Positions 10,274 through 22,019 of a stretch of DNA of 64,000 nucleotides are shown here, in pieces. Numbering within the stretch: the stretch's first letter is position 1; each line of letters starts with the position of its first letter. The translations under genes and the position numbers were made by a program. Source of the stretch: Athripsodes cinereus (Eukaryota; Arthropoda; Insecta; Trichoptera; Leptoceridae); assembly GCA_947579605.1 (NCBI GenBank), contig OX388314.1, forward strand, positions 29,685,158 to 29,749,157, in the 5' to 3' direction. Below the pieces are notes generated by a model. The model saw only the letters and a program-made list of their open reading frames with translations. It did not search any database and had not been told where the DNA came from.

Positions 10274-11137
10274 CTATATGGCGTTGGTTTCCTTTGGTTC
10301 TGAACGTTGACCTCTCGACCTCCGAAAGAACCACTGGTTTATAGCTATATTCGGAGGCCACATGTCAGGCTTCATCCAGTGTTCATAAAAGCCTTCAGGA
10401 ACTGAAACTTTAAATGATGCGTAATTCTCACTTTTCGTAACGACCTTCTCAATTTTGATAGATGAACATTCAGGAAGTTTTCTCAGCATATAATTATGAA
10501 CTTGTTCTACAGTTGTACCTGCCTTAAAATAAAATGCATGAATATGCCTTTCTCTACTTGCTGCGATTAATTCTTCGTCTGGACCTCCAACTCCACGAAT
10601 TATCGTTCGAGGTTGACGCAATCTGGCAGGTCTGCTTCCTGTGGTCATTCGGTTAATTATCGAATTATCGGGTCTGTCAGATCTGAAGACTGCAGCAGCA
10701 ACAGGTCCATCAGGTGCACCAGCACGACGCGCATACGAGTCAGGTTCATTCTCTGTGTTAAGTACATCCGACTTGGAATGTACGACAGGTTGTACTTCCA
10801 ATTGTTGATCAATTATTGGCGGCAGATTTATTCTATTATTGCGGTTTTTCTCCTCTATAAGTGCAACCTTAAGATGGGAATTTTCAGCTTGAAGCGAAGC
10901 AATGATCACCGAAAGATGGCCAACATCTGCTAGTATATTGTTTACTGCGTTAGCCACTTGCCTCCTCAATTCGTTATTCAAACGACTATTCTCAGCTAAC
11001 ATAGTGGATGTTATAATTTGCACCTGAGTCTGGGCATTCCCTATGAATGAGTGAGGGGAGTCCATTATAACACTTGGTAGAAGACCATTCGGTCCTGACA
11101 TTCCTTCAGATGATGTATTAAGATCCATTTTGTACAA
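10274..11137 (-). CDS. LINE 2 ORF1 protein: coiled coil and C-terminal nucleic-acid-binding domain
   Basis: 287 aa starting at ATG 11137. Residues about 35-110 (AQTQVQIITSTMLAENSRL through LKVALIEEKNRNN) look like a coiled coil. A low-complexity, arginine-rich linker follows (TGSRPARLRQPRTIIRGVGG). The last ~90 residues (HIHAFYFKAGTTVEQVHNY to INQWFFRRSRGQ) resemble the C-terminal domain found in some insect LINE ORF1 proteins and gag-like retroelement proteins. There is no CCHC knuckle and no PHD finger. It lies directly upstream of ORF2, with stop and ORF2 frame within about 25 bp. Probable RNA chaperone of the element; the fine class is unassigned. Confidence 0.75.
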   Translation of the reverse strand: MYKMDLNTSSEGMSGPNGLLPSVIMDSPHSFIGNAQTQVQIITSTMLAENSRLNNELRRQVANAVNNILADVGHLSVIIASLQAENSHLKVALIEEKNRNNRINLPPIIDQQLEVQPVVHSKSDVLNTENEPDSYARRAGAPDGPVAAAVFRSDRPDNSIINRMTTGSRPARLRQPRTIIRGVGGPDEELIAASRERHIHAFYFKAGTTVEQVHNYMLRKLPECSSIKIEKVVTKSENYASFKVSVPEGFYEHWMKPDMWPPNIAINQWFFRRSRGQRSEPKETNAI

Positions 11138-11160
11138 TAAAGAAGCAAAATTCCCAGTAA

Positions 11161-13094
11161 TTACAAGAATTTATTTCTGGAGACTTCAACGCTAGGTAAA
11201 AATTGTAAACAAAACCCAATCTGGTGTGGGTAAATGTATTGAAAAATTGTTATACACTGATATATCTCTTTTAAACTACTAGCTAGACCAATGCTATCGC
11301 GAACTTTTTTGTACTATTTTAAGAGCACTTTCCAATGGATATGTTATTTAAAGCTTAGGAAAGCTGATCAAAGCAGCGTAACAGTTTTTCACACAAAATA
11401 TGAGAAAAAATATTAATAATTGAGTATAACTCAAAAACCAAACACAATATTCAAACAAAAGTCACAGATTTGAAATGAGCACAAAAAATAGAATCCAACT
11501 GATATATCACAAGGATTTTTCAACAGTTTTCAAATTTTCACTTTTCATGAAAAACAGTTTTCCAATGAATTGAGTAAAGTTAGGTATGTGTCACCACGAG
11601 GTTTATTTTGCGCCTCTCAGAGAGGAACACAATGGTATATACACTTTTTTATTTTATACACTATTTATCAAAAAAAATCTATAGAAACACTAGTTAGTAA
11701 GAAAATGTATATAATTACTGATAAATGATATTTATGTATTTAAAAATTAAAAAGTTTTTACACAGTTAGAAAGCAGAAGAAAAAACAGCAAAAATGATGT
11801 ATAACACACCATAAACACACCACTTTACACTCACGAAAAACAATCAAACTTCAAGAGCGAAACAATATGTGTCATCACAGAAATCAACCATTTTATGTAT
11901 ATATACACACGAATTCCTTTTATATATTAGAAGATATGTATGTAGGTATGTACACACATACATATTATGTTGTCACCGCGTCTTGTAAAGACCCTTAAAT
12001 CAATTTCTAGTCAAGTATAATTGAATCGATTAATTTACAACCACACTCTTGTACCTATAATGTATGTAGGTGTATTATATATGTATGTATGTATAATATC
12101 AGAGTAGGTACCTACAATAAGTAAGTAAGTACAACAGGCATCACCTACTTTGCTTCCTTGTCCTTGTGTGAGCCATGTGTGTGTGTGTGTGTGTGTGTGA
12201 GGGTGTGTGTGTGTGTATGTATACCTACATGTTATACATTAATAATAATATATTACAGATGTCGTTTACATACTCACTAAGTACCTACATACATATTATA
12301 ATATTGTGTCTTCTACCTACCTAGGTACACATCTACCTATACAATCATACATATTATAAACATTGTGACAGTGCTGAGGCTGACCTACTGCATAGCATAC
12401 CTACCTACTTACTTACTATTCTTATTCTACCATTGTGCAATGCATTATAATTATGTTATGGTATGATATAGGTACCTACTATATACCTAAATAATATAGA
12501 CATTTATGACAAACAGAAACTTAATTTTTTTTTGAGAAGTAATTCAACAGGAATACATTGATGTGTTTCTATAAAATAAAGCATTAAAAGTATGTATCGA
12601 AAAATGGATAAATTTAAATTTAAAAAAAATCGAAAAGTAAATATTTTCGTGAAAAGTTGAGAGGAAGTGAGACAGCAAAGTTAATGACGTATTATCAGCT
12701 ATCAGCATCTCATAAAAATCTATTAATATAGGTATATATACCTACCTATTAATACAATGAATATAGACATAAAAATAAATACCTACTTTACCTGCAAATA
12801 ATGTAAAACGTAATGTAATTTTTCCTTTGAAGCAATTAGTCGGTCAAGACGATTGACGTGGTGACATTTATACTAGGAGCAGTGATATCCACATAGAATA
12901 ATGTAAGTCCTTAGTATCGCTATAGTGAGGAGCGACCGGGTCACAATAATATATTATGTCACATTACTTAGGTAGGTAGAATACACCTGTTGATTATGCT
13001 TAGAATTAAATTTTGTAAATCATCTGGATAGTGTTTTTAGAATGTCGGATTATTTATTGAGACTAAACCTTTTTTGAATTTGTATACATTATAG
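11161..13094. other. Intergenic AT-rich stretch, simple repeats
   Basis: No credible ORF. It contains many TAGGTA/TACCTA/ATGTATGT short repeats (for example 12060-12125, 12275-12350, 12390-12490) and a GT microsatellite at 12178-12218. This may be long intron or spacer sequence. Confidence 0.6.
12178..12218. repeat. GT microsatellite
   Basis: Run of TG/GT dinucleotides with one GAGG interruption. Confidence 0.9.
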
Positions 13095-13096
13095 TT

Positions 13097-14190
13097 AGGG
13101 AATGCAATCTCGATCTCGCGAGATCTCGTTATCTCGACCAAATCAATCGAGATCGAGATTGAGCATGAAAAATGTAGGTACTTATTATTAAAATATTGTT
13201 TTATAAGCTTTCTCCAAATTTGATAGCTTACTTCACTAATTACTATTTAAACATTGGATAGTTAACCAAGTGAAATAATTATGTCTGAGAACAATTCAAG
13301 CCATGTGTATATGGACGTAATTACAAGTAAATTGAATGGAGTGCTAAGCTTGAAGAAGATTTGTTAAGGTCGGTAGAAAAAGACGGACAGCCTAATATAG
13401 AATCCTGCTGCAGGGCTACTCTTGACACAATCTAAGTACGATCTTAATCTTGATTATACGACGCACGAAGGGACTATTGTCAAAAACACCGCGCTACCGC
13501 TACCGCGTGATCGGTATGCGCGTATTTTTGCCCAATTTGGTTTTGGAATATCGATTAATTATATCGAAACTTAGAAAACTCGTCAAGCTTTTTAAGAACT
13601 CGCCGACAAAGAATGATGTCCTACAGCCTTTTATCTATGATGAAATAGGAAAACCTCTCCAACTGACACTGGACTGTAAAACTCGCTGGTCAAGTCTTGC
13701 GAACATGATTGATACGTACAACAGAGTTATACGTATAGATATCTCTTCTAATGTGCCCATTACATTCCCCAAATTTCAGTGCACTAAATGTTGTAGCTTG
13801 CTGAGTTTGTATAGTGTAAACGCATATCTGCATTTACAAACTCAGAATGCTAAGATATTTAGTACACTAAAATTTGGAGAGTGTAATGGAGACTCAGCAC
13901 TTACCTTTTCTTTAATAAAAGTTGATTTTTAAAATTCCTGCTCAATTATTATTGTGTTTTATTTACAAAAACTATAACAGTCACATATGTATTTAGTTTT
14001 TTATGCAATTTAACATTTTTTGAACAAATAATAAGGTATTTTTAAAAAGTAGTCTAATCTCGATTTAATCGAGATCTCGCGAAATCTCGTCGAATTATTT
14101 GACGAGATCTCGAATGACTCAATCTCGAATTCAAATTTTGAGACGAGATCTCGATTCGTCAATCTCGAGTCGAGATTGCATTCCCTAAAT
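13097..14190. mobile_element. hAT-like DNA transposon remnant with TIRs
   Basis: The left end reads TAGGGAATGCAATCTCGA (from 13097) and the right end is its reverse complement, ending near 14190 (TCGAGATTGCATTCCCTA). Subterminal copies of CTCGATCTCGCGAGATCTCG-like sequence occur near both ends (13110-13157; 14055-14165). The interior carries a hAT-transposase-like fragment (13450-13932). At about 1.09 kb the element is much shorter than an autonomous hAT, so it is an internally deleted copy. The flanks gave no clean 8-bp duplication. Confidence 0.65.
13450..13932 (+). pseudogene. hAT transposase fragment
   Basis: 160-aa frame. Residues about 38-92 (ISKLRKLVKLFKNSPTKNDV through LTLDCKTRWSSLANMIDTYN) match the pattern seen in the central part of hAT transposases: the K(T)RWSSLxxM block preceded by a short basic helix and a spacer of about 35 residues. 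Neither a BED finger nor the C-terminal dimerisation domain is present. Sequence outside that block is not recognisable. Non-functional remnant inside the TIR-bounded element. Confidence 0.55.
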
Positions 14191-15442
14191 AGTATGTATT
14201 TGTTTTACTTATACCTATGTTTCTGTGGTTCATAGTATCCATTAAGATATTTATTATTAGATAGGTATGTATTATTTTATTTCCTCACCACTCCCCTTGA
14301 CAGTCTTCACCTTTGCGCCGAGTGATGATTCCATTGTTTGTAGGCTTTGCCTTTGATTACAAGTTTAAAAATATTAGGCAGTGTTTTTTCCGATTCCGAA
14401 CTCTTACTGATATACTAACATCAACAAAATACAAAAATATATTATTAAACCTTCTCTCATAAATTTAATATTACAACTAAATACATAAGTATAACAATTG
14501 TCTTTATACGAGGGGTACCTTTTAAGTTTCTTTTTTATATTTTGAATTTTTATCTAGACCAAAAATGAAATAGAGTCGAGTAAAAATGCTGTAATTATTT
14601 TTTTTCATTTTGATTATCTTTAAAAGAGTAAGTAACTATATGAACCAAATTAAATCTTGTAAAGCGCAATCCACAGTCTATCTAGGTAGGTATACTTATT
14701 GCTATTGCTAATATAATGAATTCAAATGTGGTTGTGGTTCCTAACCCGACGAGTTTCCTGAAGGTCTCTCCAAATCGATAATGGCGGCGGAAAAATTGTC
14801 GCTCTAAGAAAAAATATAAAGTAAAGTCATCATGTGACATATTATGTGATGTTGAGGCATTAGTTCTACTAGCAAAGTAATTTTCACGAACATCCAGCTG
14901 CGAGAATGGCATCATTATGTTGGATCTCGCATACTTTCCAATCTCCCCTTAATAAACTCTTGTTGATTGGTAGTAAATTAATATACCTAAAGATATAGGT
15001 AGGTACCTTCACAACCCTGGTACTTTAAATTTTATTTATAAAATTTAAATAGATTTATTTAATTTATTTATTCATTTTACACGGCAAAGCCTTTTCGATG
15101 TTGAACAAAAAAAAATAGTAACAATTTGACAGACGAAGACATATAAATATACAGTCATACAGTTACTGTTTCATGCAAATGACGAATAATTAGTAGATGA
15201 CGAATTATTAAAATAATCTCGAATATACCTATGTAAGTTACAATCGACTGTAAGGACGTTCCAAAATACATTCAATTCAACAAAAGTTGTTTACGCTCCA
15301 AGTACTTTGAGTTAGTTACAGAAAATCCGGCCTCTACGACTCGCCTTTCGTATATTGATTGTTTTTATTTCTCTTGGTTGATAAGGAAAGAAAACATAAA
15401 GAATATTAGGTGTATATATAACTCAATGAGTTGACGTTGATA
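14191..15442. other. Spacer, no gene seen
   Basis: AT-rich and unannotated. A TTTATTTAATTTATTTATTCATTTTAC stretch near 15053-15079 looks like the 3' tail of a minus-strand LINE fragment, but the adjoining sequence was not recognised. Confidence 0.4.
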
Positions 15443-15632
15443 TTTGATATAGCGAAAACAAAATTGTTTTTAGTTTTACTATGTTTTATTTGTTAAATAC
15501 TAAGTAACCAGGTTTCGACTTTCGAGGTCATGGTCATAGTTTGACAATGACCTCATTAGTCGAAACCTGGTTATTTATTTAACAAATAAAACATAGTAAA
15601 ACTAAAAATAATTTTGTTTTCGTTATATCAAA
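15443..15632. mobile_element. MITE with long inverted arms
   Basis: 190-bp near-perfect inverted repeat. The left arm from 15443 (TTTGATATAGCGAAAACAAA) returns as the reverse complement ending at 15632, with arms of about 85 bp and a short centre around 15530-15545 (GTCATGGTCATAG region). Forms a full-length hairpin. Probable foldback or miniature element; no coding sequence. Confidence 0.75.
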
Positions 15633-16762
15633 CAGAAAGAATATAACTTATTTTCATTTTTTGTCTTTCCTGTGTTGGCATGGAGAAGAAAAAACTGACA
15701 AAACCCGTCGTTCATCGAGTAGTGTGGACGTAGTCATGTAGCCAATGACCACTCTACAGTATACTCGTACCTGAGCGGATTTCAAAAAAATTGTCCCTAG
15801 GTAAATTGCACTGTCCAATAATGTACATTACCATAATATTCATGAATTTTAACTTTTTCGCACTTTGTGGCCTCATTACATGGAAAACAGTACTTAAACT
15901 ATTTATTATATTAAAAATATCATCCAAATCTATCATAATCTATAAAATCCAACTAAAATAAGAGCAAACTGAACCCTAAAATGTCTCTGTCCACACACAC
16001 TTCGCAAACTTCAAAACATTATAGTAAAATAATTTCTACTAATTATGAAACGTATTATACACCAAAAAAAAGAGCTTAAATTAATTGATACATGTCATTC
16101 AAGAAATCTATAGTATTTATACGATAAAATATAAAATATACTGTTTTCTTCTCATCCACAAAAACCAAGTGTAGTGGAAATTCCTATATAGTCACGGAGA
16201 TTGTGCAGGTTCCGAAAGTAAAATCTAGGAATATAAAGTTATTTTTTTTAGTATGGAAACATTTTTTGTCTATGGCCGTCGCTATTTTGTTGTTTATTCA
16301 TTCAGTTCAACAGAAAATCGTGACAAAAGAGTTGTCAGCATTGTTGGTTAAAATTTTTGTTCCTATATAGTCACAGCATATTTTGAGGTAAGAAGAGTTT
16401 GTTTTACTGTTTTGATATTTCAGATTTATAAATAAACTATTAAATAACGTAAGTAAAGGTTAGTTTCTTCAGTTTTTTTGTTTTAAATGCTTTAATTAAT
16501 GTTTTTATTATATCGAGACAGTGAATAGTCACATCCATCGCGTCACGTAGGCATCCCGTGATATATTAGCGGAACATATTCGTGACGAAATGGAATTATT
16601 AAGCTAAACTTACACAGATTAAGTTGAATAGTTTAGTGTGATTAATTAATTTTATACCCAAAAATTGATGAAAGTATTTAAAGGGCAATATATTAGAAAA
16701 CTTAAAACTAAATTCATTCATTGTCATTCAACAGAATTAAAAAAAAAAACACTAAAAATGTT

Positions 16763-16859
16763 CAATAAAGAATTATGATAAAAATATATAGTATTAAGTT
16801 CTATTATTTAAATAATAATAGAACTTAATACTATATATTTTTATCATAATTCTTTATTG
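16763..16859. repeat. Near-perfect AT-rich palindrome
   Basis: CAATAAAGAATTATGATAAA at 16763 returns as its reverse complement ending at 16859, with arms of about 47 bp and a 3-nt length difference near the centre (around 16808-16815). May be a foldback MITE or an insertion within the surrounding element. Confidence 0.8.
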
Positions 16860-17036
16860 ATTATGGAGTTCTATCACGAAGTGACAGTAAAAAATATTGA
16901 AAAAAAAAAAAAACCTAAAAATGTTGTTTAAAAAAAGTTGTAAAAGACTTTATGTGGACATTTTTATCGTTCAGGATGATAGAAGTTTTGTTGCAAGAGG
17001 TGTTTGTTTTCTAAATAGTAGTGTTTCTTTGCAGTT

Positions 17037-17153
17037 ATGGCTCTCACGGCAGCCGAACGTGCCAAAAGATACAGGGAGAAACTGAAAAAAGACAATCCAG
17101 AAAAGCACGAATTACAGAGACTTAAACAGTTAGACAGGCTGAAAAGAATTTGA
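17037..17153 (+). pseudogene. Short basic N-terminal fragment (AERAKRYREKLK type)
   Basis: 38-aa frame from ATG 17037, starting MALTAAERAKRYREKLKKDN and stopping at 17151-17153. This basic start is seen in insect transposon-borne proteins of uncharacterised type (recalled pattern). TTTCTTTGCAG just upstream looks like a splice acceptor. The rest of any protein is missing, so this is a truncated or internally deleted copy. Confidence 0.4.
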
Positions 17154-17803
17154 ATTTATTAGTTTTAAGTGTACAACATAGTGTGTAACCCGCTTTAGTT
17201 GTTCCTAATAATCACGCGGATTTCCACAAGCGTCACCGTCCAGTTTCAACTGTCTTCATTTTTTACGATTACTTATTTAAATGTTAGGAAAGCTCTAAAT
17301 TATTTATACATCATTATCTTTTAATAAAACTTATTATTTCTTATTAAGTCAAAATTATATGAATTCTTCTCAAATGTGTGGAATAAAGATACTTTTAGAT
17401 AGTGTTTAAGACATAATAGTGACGAAACTGAATATTAATGTTGAAAAACAAAATTTCCCTCAATAAAACCGATATTTTCTAACTAAAATCTATGAAGTTT
17501 TTATTATTATGATTCCCATTCCATTCATTGTTTCGATATAGAAAGCGTACTTTATCTTTAATATGTATTCTAACTTTGTGACGAAACGGAACAATTTTCA
17601 ACAGTTCTCAAAATAAATTTCCTCATAATTGTAAAAATCCTGCCAATATCATAATAAAATATACAGATTAAGTTTAATTAGTATTTTTTCTAACTTATTT
17701 GCGTATAATGAAGACTAAATAAAAATATAAAAAAAATGAGTTTCCATTTCGTCACAGACAAATTTTTTGAAATCTGCCCACCTACCTAACTTATTATCTA
17801 CCG

Positions 17804-18081
17804 CAGGGGTCGGCAACCTTTTAGCTGTAGTGTGCCAAGACACTCTACCAATATGATTCAGGGTGCCGCCTTAATTCTAAATTATATAATGGGGTTCTAG
17901 AGGAGAAGAATTTTATACCAAATTTATCTTTTAAACATATTTATTAAAAAAATAACATAAAATTCTAACATAAATTAAATTTTTTTAATGCGAACCTTGT
18001 CCCTGATTACTTTGTAGAGTGCCATTCAGAACCCCATCGCGTGCCAAGCCTGGCACGCGTGCCATAGGTTGCCGACGCCTG
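17804..18081. mobile_element. hAT-type MITE with 8-bp target duplication
   Basis: 278-bp element. The left end CAGGGGTCGGCAACCT and right end AGGTTGCCGACGCCTG are inverted repeats. Flanks are ATCTACCG at 17796-17803 and ATCTACCG at 18082-18089, a perfect 8-bp target duplication. CAG...CTG termini and 8-bp duplications are diagnostic of hAT elements. No coding sequence. Confidence 0.93.
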
Positions 18082-18089
18082 ATCTACCG

Positions 18090-19630
18090 TATAGTGTGTG
18101 TGCGTGTGTGTGACGGACTACAGAGGTTGCATAGATACCCGGTGCGCTATGCGCTGCCTTACCGTTAACATCAGCTCTGCACGATCATTATGTCATTTCG
18201 CATGATTTAGATAATTTGTGGGTAGACATTACGTAGTTAGGTTGCAAGGCCATACTGGAATTCACGTTATACCGACCTAGTGTTACTTCAACAGTACATT
18301 TTTCCTTTACACCAAGGTTATATTTCAAAAACTCCGAATACACACATAGTACATTCTAGTATGGCTCTGGTTGCATTTCCATGTTTATACATTTAGTCGG
18401 GAACTGTGATGGCTTTACATAAATACTCGGGTAGAGAGACATCGAATGAGTGTATTTTCAAAAGATTACTCGGACGTGTCTTTTTTTAACTGACCATAGC
18501 CGCCCCCATCAGGTTGCCCACTGTGGCACCTTAGGTATAGACGAGATTTATTATGTGTAGAGATTCTGATAAATAGAAACCGTCAGCCTTGTGCGATATT
18601 TAGGCGGGAGGACGGTGGATCTCCTCCAATGTTTGGGTTTGTGCATTGAGTGGAGCTGTAACACTACGGTATCGTACCAGTGATTTTCTGAGGTTACCAT
18701 GGTAACTTCAGACGTCTCGCAGTTTGCCCACCCCACAAGGCCACGCGACGCCATACACCCTGCCCACTACGCGAATGCCATTATTCTCCGCACCACTATT
18801 TGATATGAATCTCTGATACTTTGTAGTAATTACATTCGTTTGTTTGCGTGCCACCAACTCTATACTGTGCTCTAACTATAGGTCTGGTGTGAGTGTGTGC
18901 GTGTGCGTAACGTTCCCTTCCTTACGAGTATTATATGTATGTGTGTGTACAGGTACGGGTATGTGATTTAAATTTTGTTTCCTTCCTAAGTTTGTTTTCA
19001 CACGAAACCTTAAATGTTCGTGTTTATGGCGTCGTTCTTTGTATACAATAGGTAGGTATTTACATATAAATATACATAATATTACGGAGCTGTGAATGCT
19101 GTGTATTTATAGTAAAGTACATATAGGTATATTTACCGATATAGGTAGGTACTTACACAACATTATGTAGGTACATCATACTTTGTAGGTGAATATTGAG
19201 ATAGGTATGGTTCAATCGCAACATATGTTGCAATTACAGGCTAGAGAAGAGAGTATTAGGTGTTCCAACACTTACGAATCGGCTAAGGCTAGCTAGCTTA
19301 AGTGCTTAATACCATAGCGGCGTTCACTAATTCCACCTGTCTTTCTTATATTTCTCTAATATGGTGACTGCACTAATCGCTGTATAGTGACTTTGTCTAG
19401 CCAAGCGCACCTACTAGGAATCGAACCCAGCTATATACATATAGGGTTGAAAATATATTACAATATATGTACATTTCTATATCGAATATTACTCAGGTGT
19501 TTATTTTAAAAGATTATTATAGAATTAAGAAACTGTTTTATTGCACTGTAGTGTGAGGATTACATTGTAGTTAAAAATGTTGTACAAATGTACCTACACA
19601 CGCTCCTATACATTCCACACAAAACTATCT
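18090..19630. other. Spacer, no gene seen
   Basis: Contains GTGTGTGCGTGTG-like runs (18093-18110, 18892-18910) and TAGGTA-type repeats (19050-19210). No convincing ORF. GC content is locally higher near 18560-18770 but no protein was recognised. Confidence 0.45.
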
Positions 19631-19990
19631 TTTATTTATTTATTTATTTTTATTTATTCATTTACATGGTACACAACAGATGAAAGACACATAAATATAA
19701 CATGTAAGCGACAAAAACATTCCAATAGTCTTACATCCAAACAGTGCACACTTCAGCAATAACACACAAAACTATCATAGAAAATCTTACACACAATACA
19801 TTCATTCACAATACATCCATTCACCCAATTGCACACATAATACATTCATTCGCACAAACACATTCACACTTCCTAAATGTATGCAATAACAATACAAAAC
19901 AAACTCTTAAAAAAGGAAAATCAAAAACCTTAAAAACAGACCAAAAATAAATACTATCCCAACACTTCACATCTTATAAAACACATACAT
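19631..19990 (-). mobile_element. 5'-truncated copy of LINE 1 (3' end only)
   Basis: Reverse complement of LINE 1 positions about 5304-5662. The (AAAT)n tail lies at the left (TTTATTTATTTATTTATTTT at 19631) and sequence homology ends near 19990. It consists only of 3' non-coding sequence. Confidence 0.88.
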
Positions 19991-20189
19991 CTTGTTCGTT
20001 CTTTATAATTACATTACACACATACCCACTCGTGCGACAATCAGATGGTCGATGGTTTGTATACATAATTCCGCATATGCACGCTGGTGAAGTCTGTCCA
20101 TCCACATTTGTATAAGTTTAAAGCAATTAAATGTACTAATAACCATGGAAAATGCGGTTTATAGTTTTACTAGCACTTTATCAAAGTGG

Positions 20190-21016
20190 CCCTGGATTCG
20201 ATATTCGATGTCTTTGTCAATAGCAAATCCCTGAAAAAACTTGATGAATTAAGGGTCCTAGGTGTAGTTCTGGACAGTAAAATAACATACATGGCCCATG
20301 TTGAAGGGATCGTTGGTAGAGCCTTCAGGCAATTGGGATTTATGCTGTGACTTTCCAAGCCATTTATGTTAGTGAGTACGCTAAAATTACTTTTTTATAC
20401 ATAATGTTAGGAGCTGTTTGGATTATGCCACGCTTGTTTAGAATCTTCAATACATAACATACACAGATAGGCTTGAGAGGGTCCAGAACAAATTTTTGAG
20501 GACTAAATTACGGATGTCGTGTCGGATTTCAATATTACCGTCTTTCTGCCCAATATCATAAAATAATGACTCCAGAGAATAGATGGACTGTGACTTAAAT
20601 GATTTTTTTTATAAAATTATGCACAACATTGTTGACTCTGCTGACTTGTTAAACAAATACTTTACTTTAACTGCCCTACAAGACGGACTAGAACCACATT
20701 GACATTTAAACAACCTTCTTGCTTCATTCATATACCGGCCATGTAATAATTTCAACTTCTTGTTTAATAAACACATCTATACCGATGAGATTCAATAAAA
20801 CTATAAAAAGATCCCTGACGACTTCGGGGTCTCATGGGCTTAAATCATTTGATACTTTTTCTCTCTACTCCTATTTTCAGTCCCATTCCTTTATTTCCTT
20901 CTTGATAGGAGATGATTTGGGTTAGTTGGAAGAGATCGCGCCTTTGCGATAAACTCGCCCTCTGTATATTGATTGTATCTAATTTGAATGTTTACCTTTA
21001 AATAAATGATTGATTA
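20190..21016 (+). mobile_element. Degenerate LINE, ORF2 C-terminal remnant and 3' end
   Basis: Around 20219-20345 the plus strand reads SLKKLDELRVLGVVLDSK followed by HVEGIVGRAFRQLGFML, the RT thumb/C-terminal pattern of CR1/Jockey LINEs (compare LGVVFDSELHF in LINE 1). Stops and frameshifts follow. The 3' end carries GGTTAGTTGGAAGA at about 20926, GCGATAAACTCGCCC at about 20946-20960 and a terminal ATGATTGATT at about 21007-21016. The same end sequence, inverted, is the fragment inside LINE 1. Confidence 0.7.
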
Positions 21017-22019
21017 CCTACGTGTGCTTTAAAGGTTTTTTTTTTATTTTTAGTGTTTTTTCGTGTCAACTGTGTGTTATGTAATACCAAATAATATTTG
21101 CAAATTTTGCTGATTTTCTAGTTGTTATTGATTTGGTCACTTATAAATATTTAGGTATTGCAACAGCTGTACTCTCTTGTCGTACCTATCGCATGTGGGG
21201 TAGGCAGCGAGGACGGGACGCCAATTTGATCTACATATCCTCACATACTTGTTTCGCTTTCTCTACATTCGTGTGCTTTCGTGTATGATGTAGGTATGTA
21301 CATAGGTATGTATGTAGTTGGATATACATGATGAAATATAATTACGTAGATAGGTATTACATACTACAGTGTAACGTAACATAACATAACATAATTACTA
21401 TCTTGTTCATCACACCGCACCGCAGCTGTTTGTTTGACGCGTTTATTTCGATGTCCAAGACAAAAATACACTCGGCGGTATTTTTATCTCATCCAAGATA
21501 ACTCTGTGTCTATATCTGGCTGGACTCTCTTCCTCCATTTGCCGGCTGTCCTCTTCACTTCTCTTCCTCTACAACTTGCACCGCACACTCCATAAGATGT
21601 AATGTGCACTCACTCATATTTAATTCATCATGTCTCGCTCTCTAAGAGGTCAATAATAATATTATTATTTATTGATTTGGCGGTATAGACCAGGCTCCAG
21701 AGGGAGTTGAGTGTGCAAAATATGAGGACCGAGTTCCATGAATGCAGTTTGGTGGAGAATAGCTCAGAGAATAATAATATGGATCTTGCCGGATCATTTT
21801 ATGGTCCAATTTTTTTAGCCCCCCCCTTCAAATTTGTATGAAAATCGATGGAGTACATACAATAAAGTAATTTTATTGACAATACTGCTATCCCATCACG
21901 GCATATTCCACAAGTGGGGTAGCCAGCTGACTAACCAAATGCAATAAACATGCGAGCTGCCCTCTCCGTGCCAAAAAAATGAAAAACATTGATCCATATA
22001 AGTGTTTGTACTAAGTGCT
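21017..22019. other. Spacer, no gene seen
   Basis: Includes T-rich tracts, TAGGTATGTA repeats (21285-21360) and CATAACATAACATAA near 21373-21392. No ORF or RNA gene was recognised. Confidence 0.4.

Larger units (their letters stand above)
7206..11160 (-). mobile_element. LINE 2: two-ORF non-LTR retrotransposon (CR1/Jockey group)
   Basis: Minus-strand element with ORF1 (11137-10274) and ORF2 (10251-7450), a 3' region with a long ACAT microsatellite (about 7341-7424) and a probable terminal (AAT)n tail (plus strand TTATTATTATTATT at 7206-7221). The 5' boundary is not sharp; it lies upstream of 11137. ORF2 is uninterrupted over 930 codons, so this is the best-preserved LINE of the window. The protein differs clearly from LINE 1, with a different ORF1 type and no PHD finger. 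No RNase H is present. Confidence 0.82.
16181..17755 (+). mobile_element. Candidate DNA transposon fragment with repeated subterminal motif
   Basis: A motif GTGACGAAAYGGAA and relatives recur: GTGACGAAATGGAA at 16582-16595 and, inverted and exact, at 17742-17755; GTGACGAAACTGAA at 17419-17432; GTGACGAAACGGAA at 17578-17591. TTCCTATATAGTCAC is an exact direct repeat at 16181-16195 and 16360-16374 and resembles the inverted motif. Between them lies a short ORF start (17037-17153) preceded by an acceptor-like TTTCTTTGCAG. The architecture resembles the transposon at 35181-38778. The true ends were not located. Confidence 0.45.

Noticed and set aside
18551..18754. 67-codon minus frame in a GC-richer patch
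   Set aside because: No recognisable domain and no splice or neighbour support.
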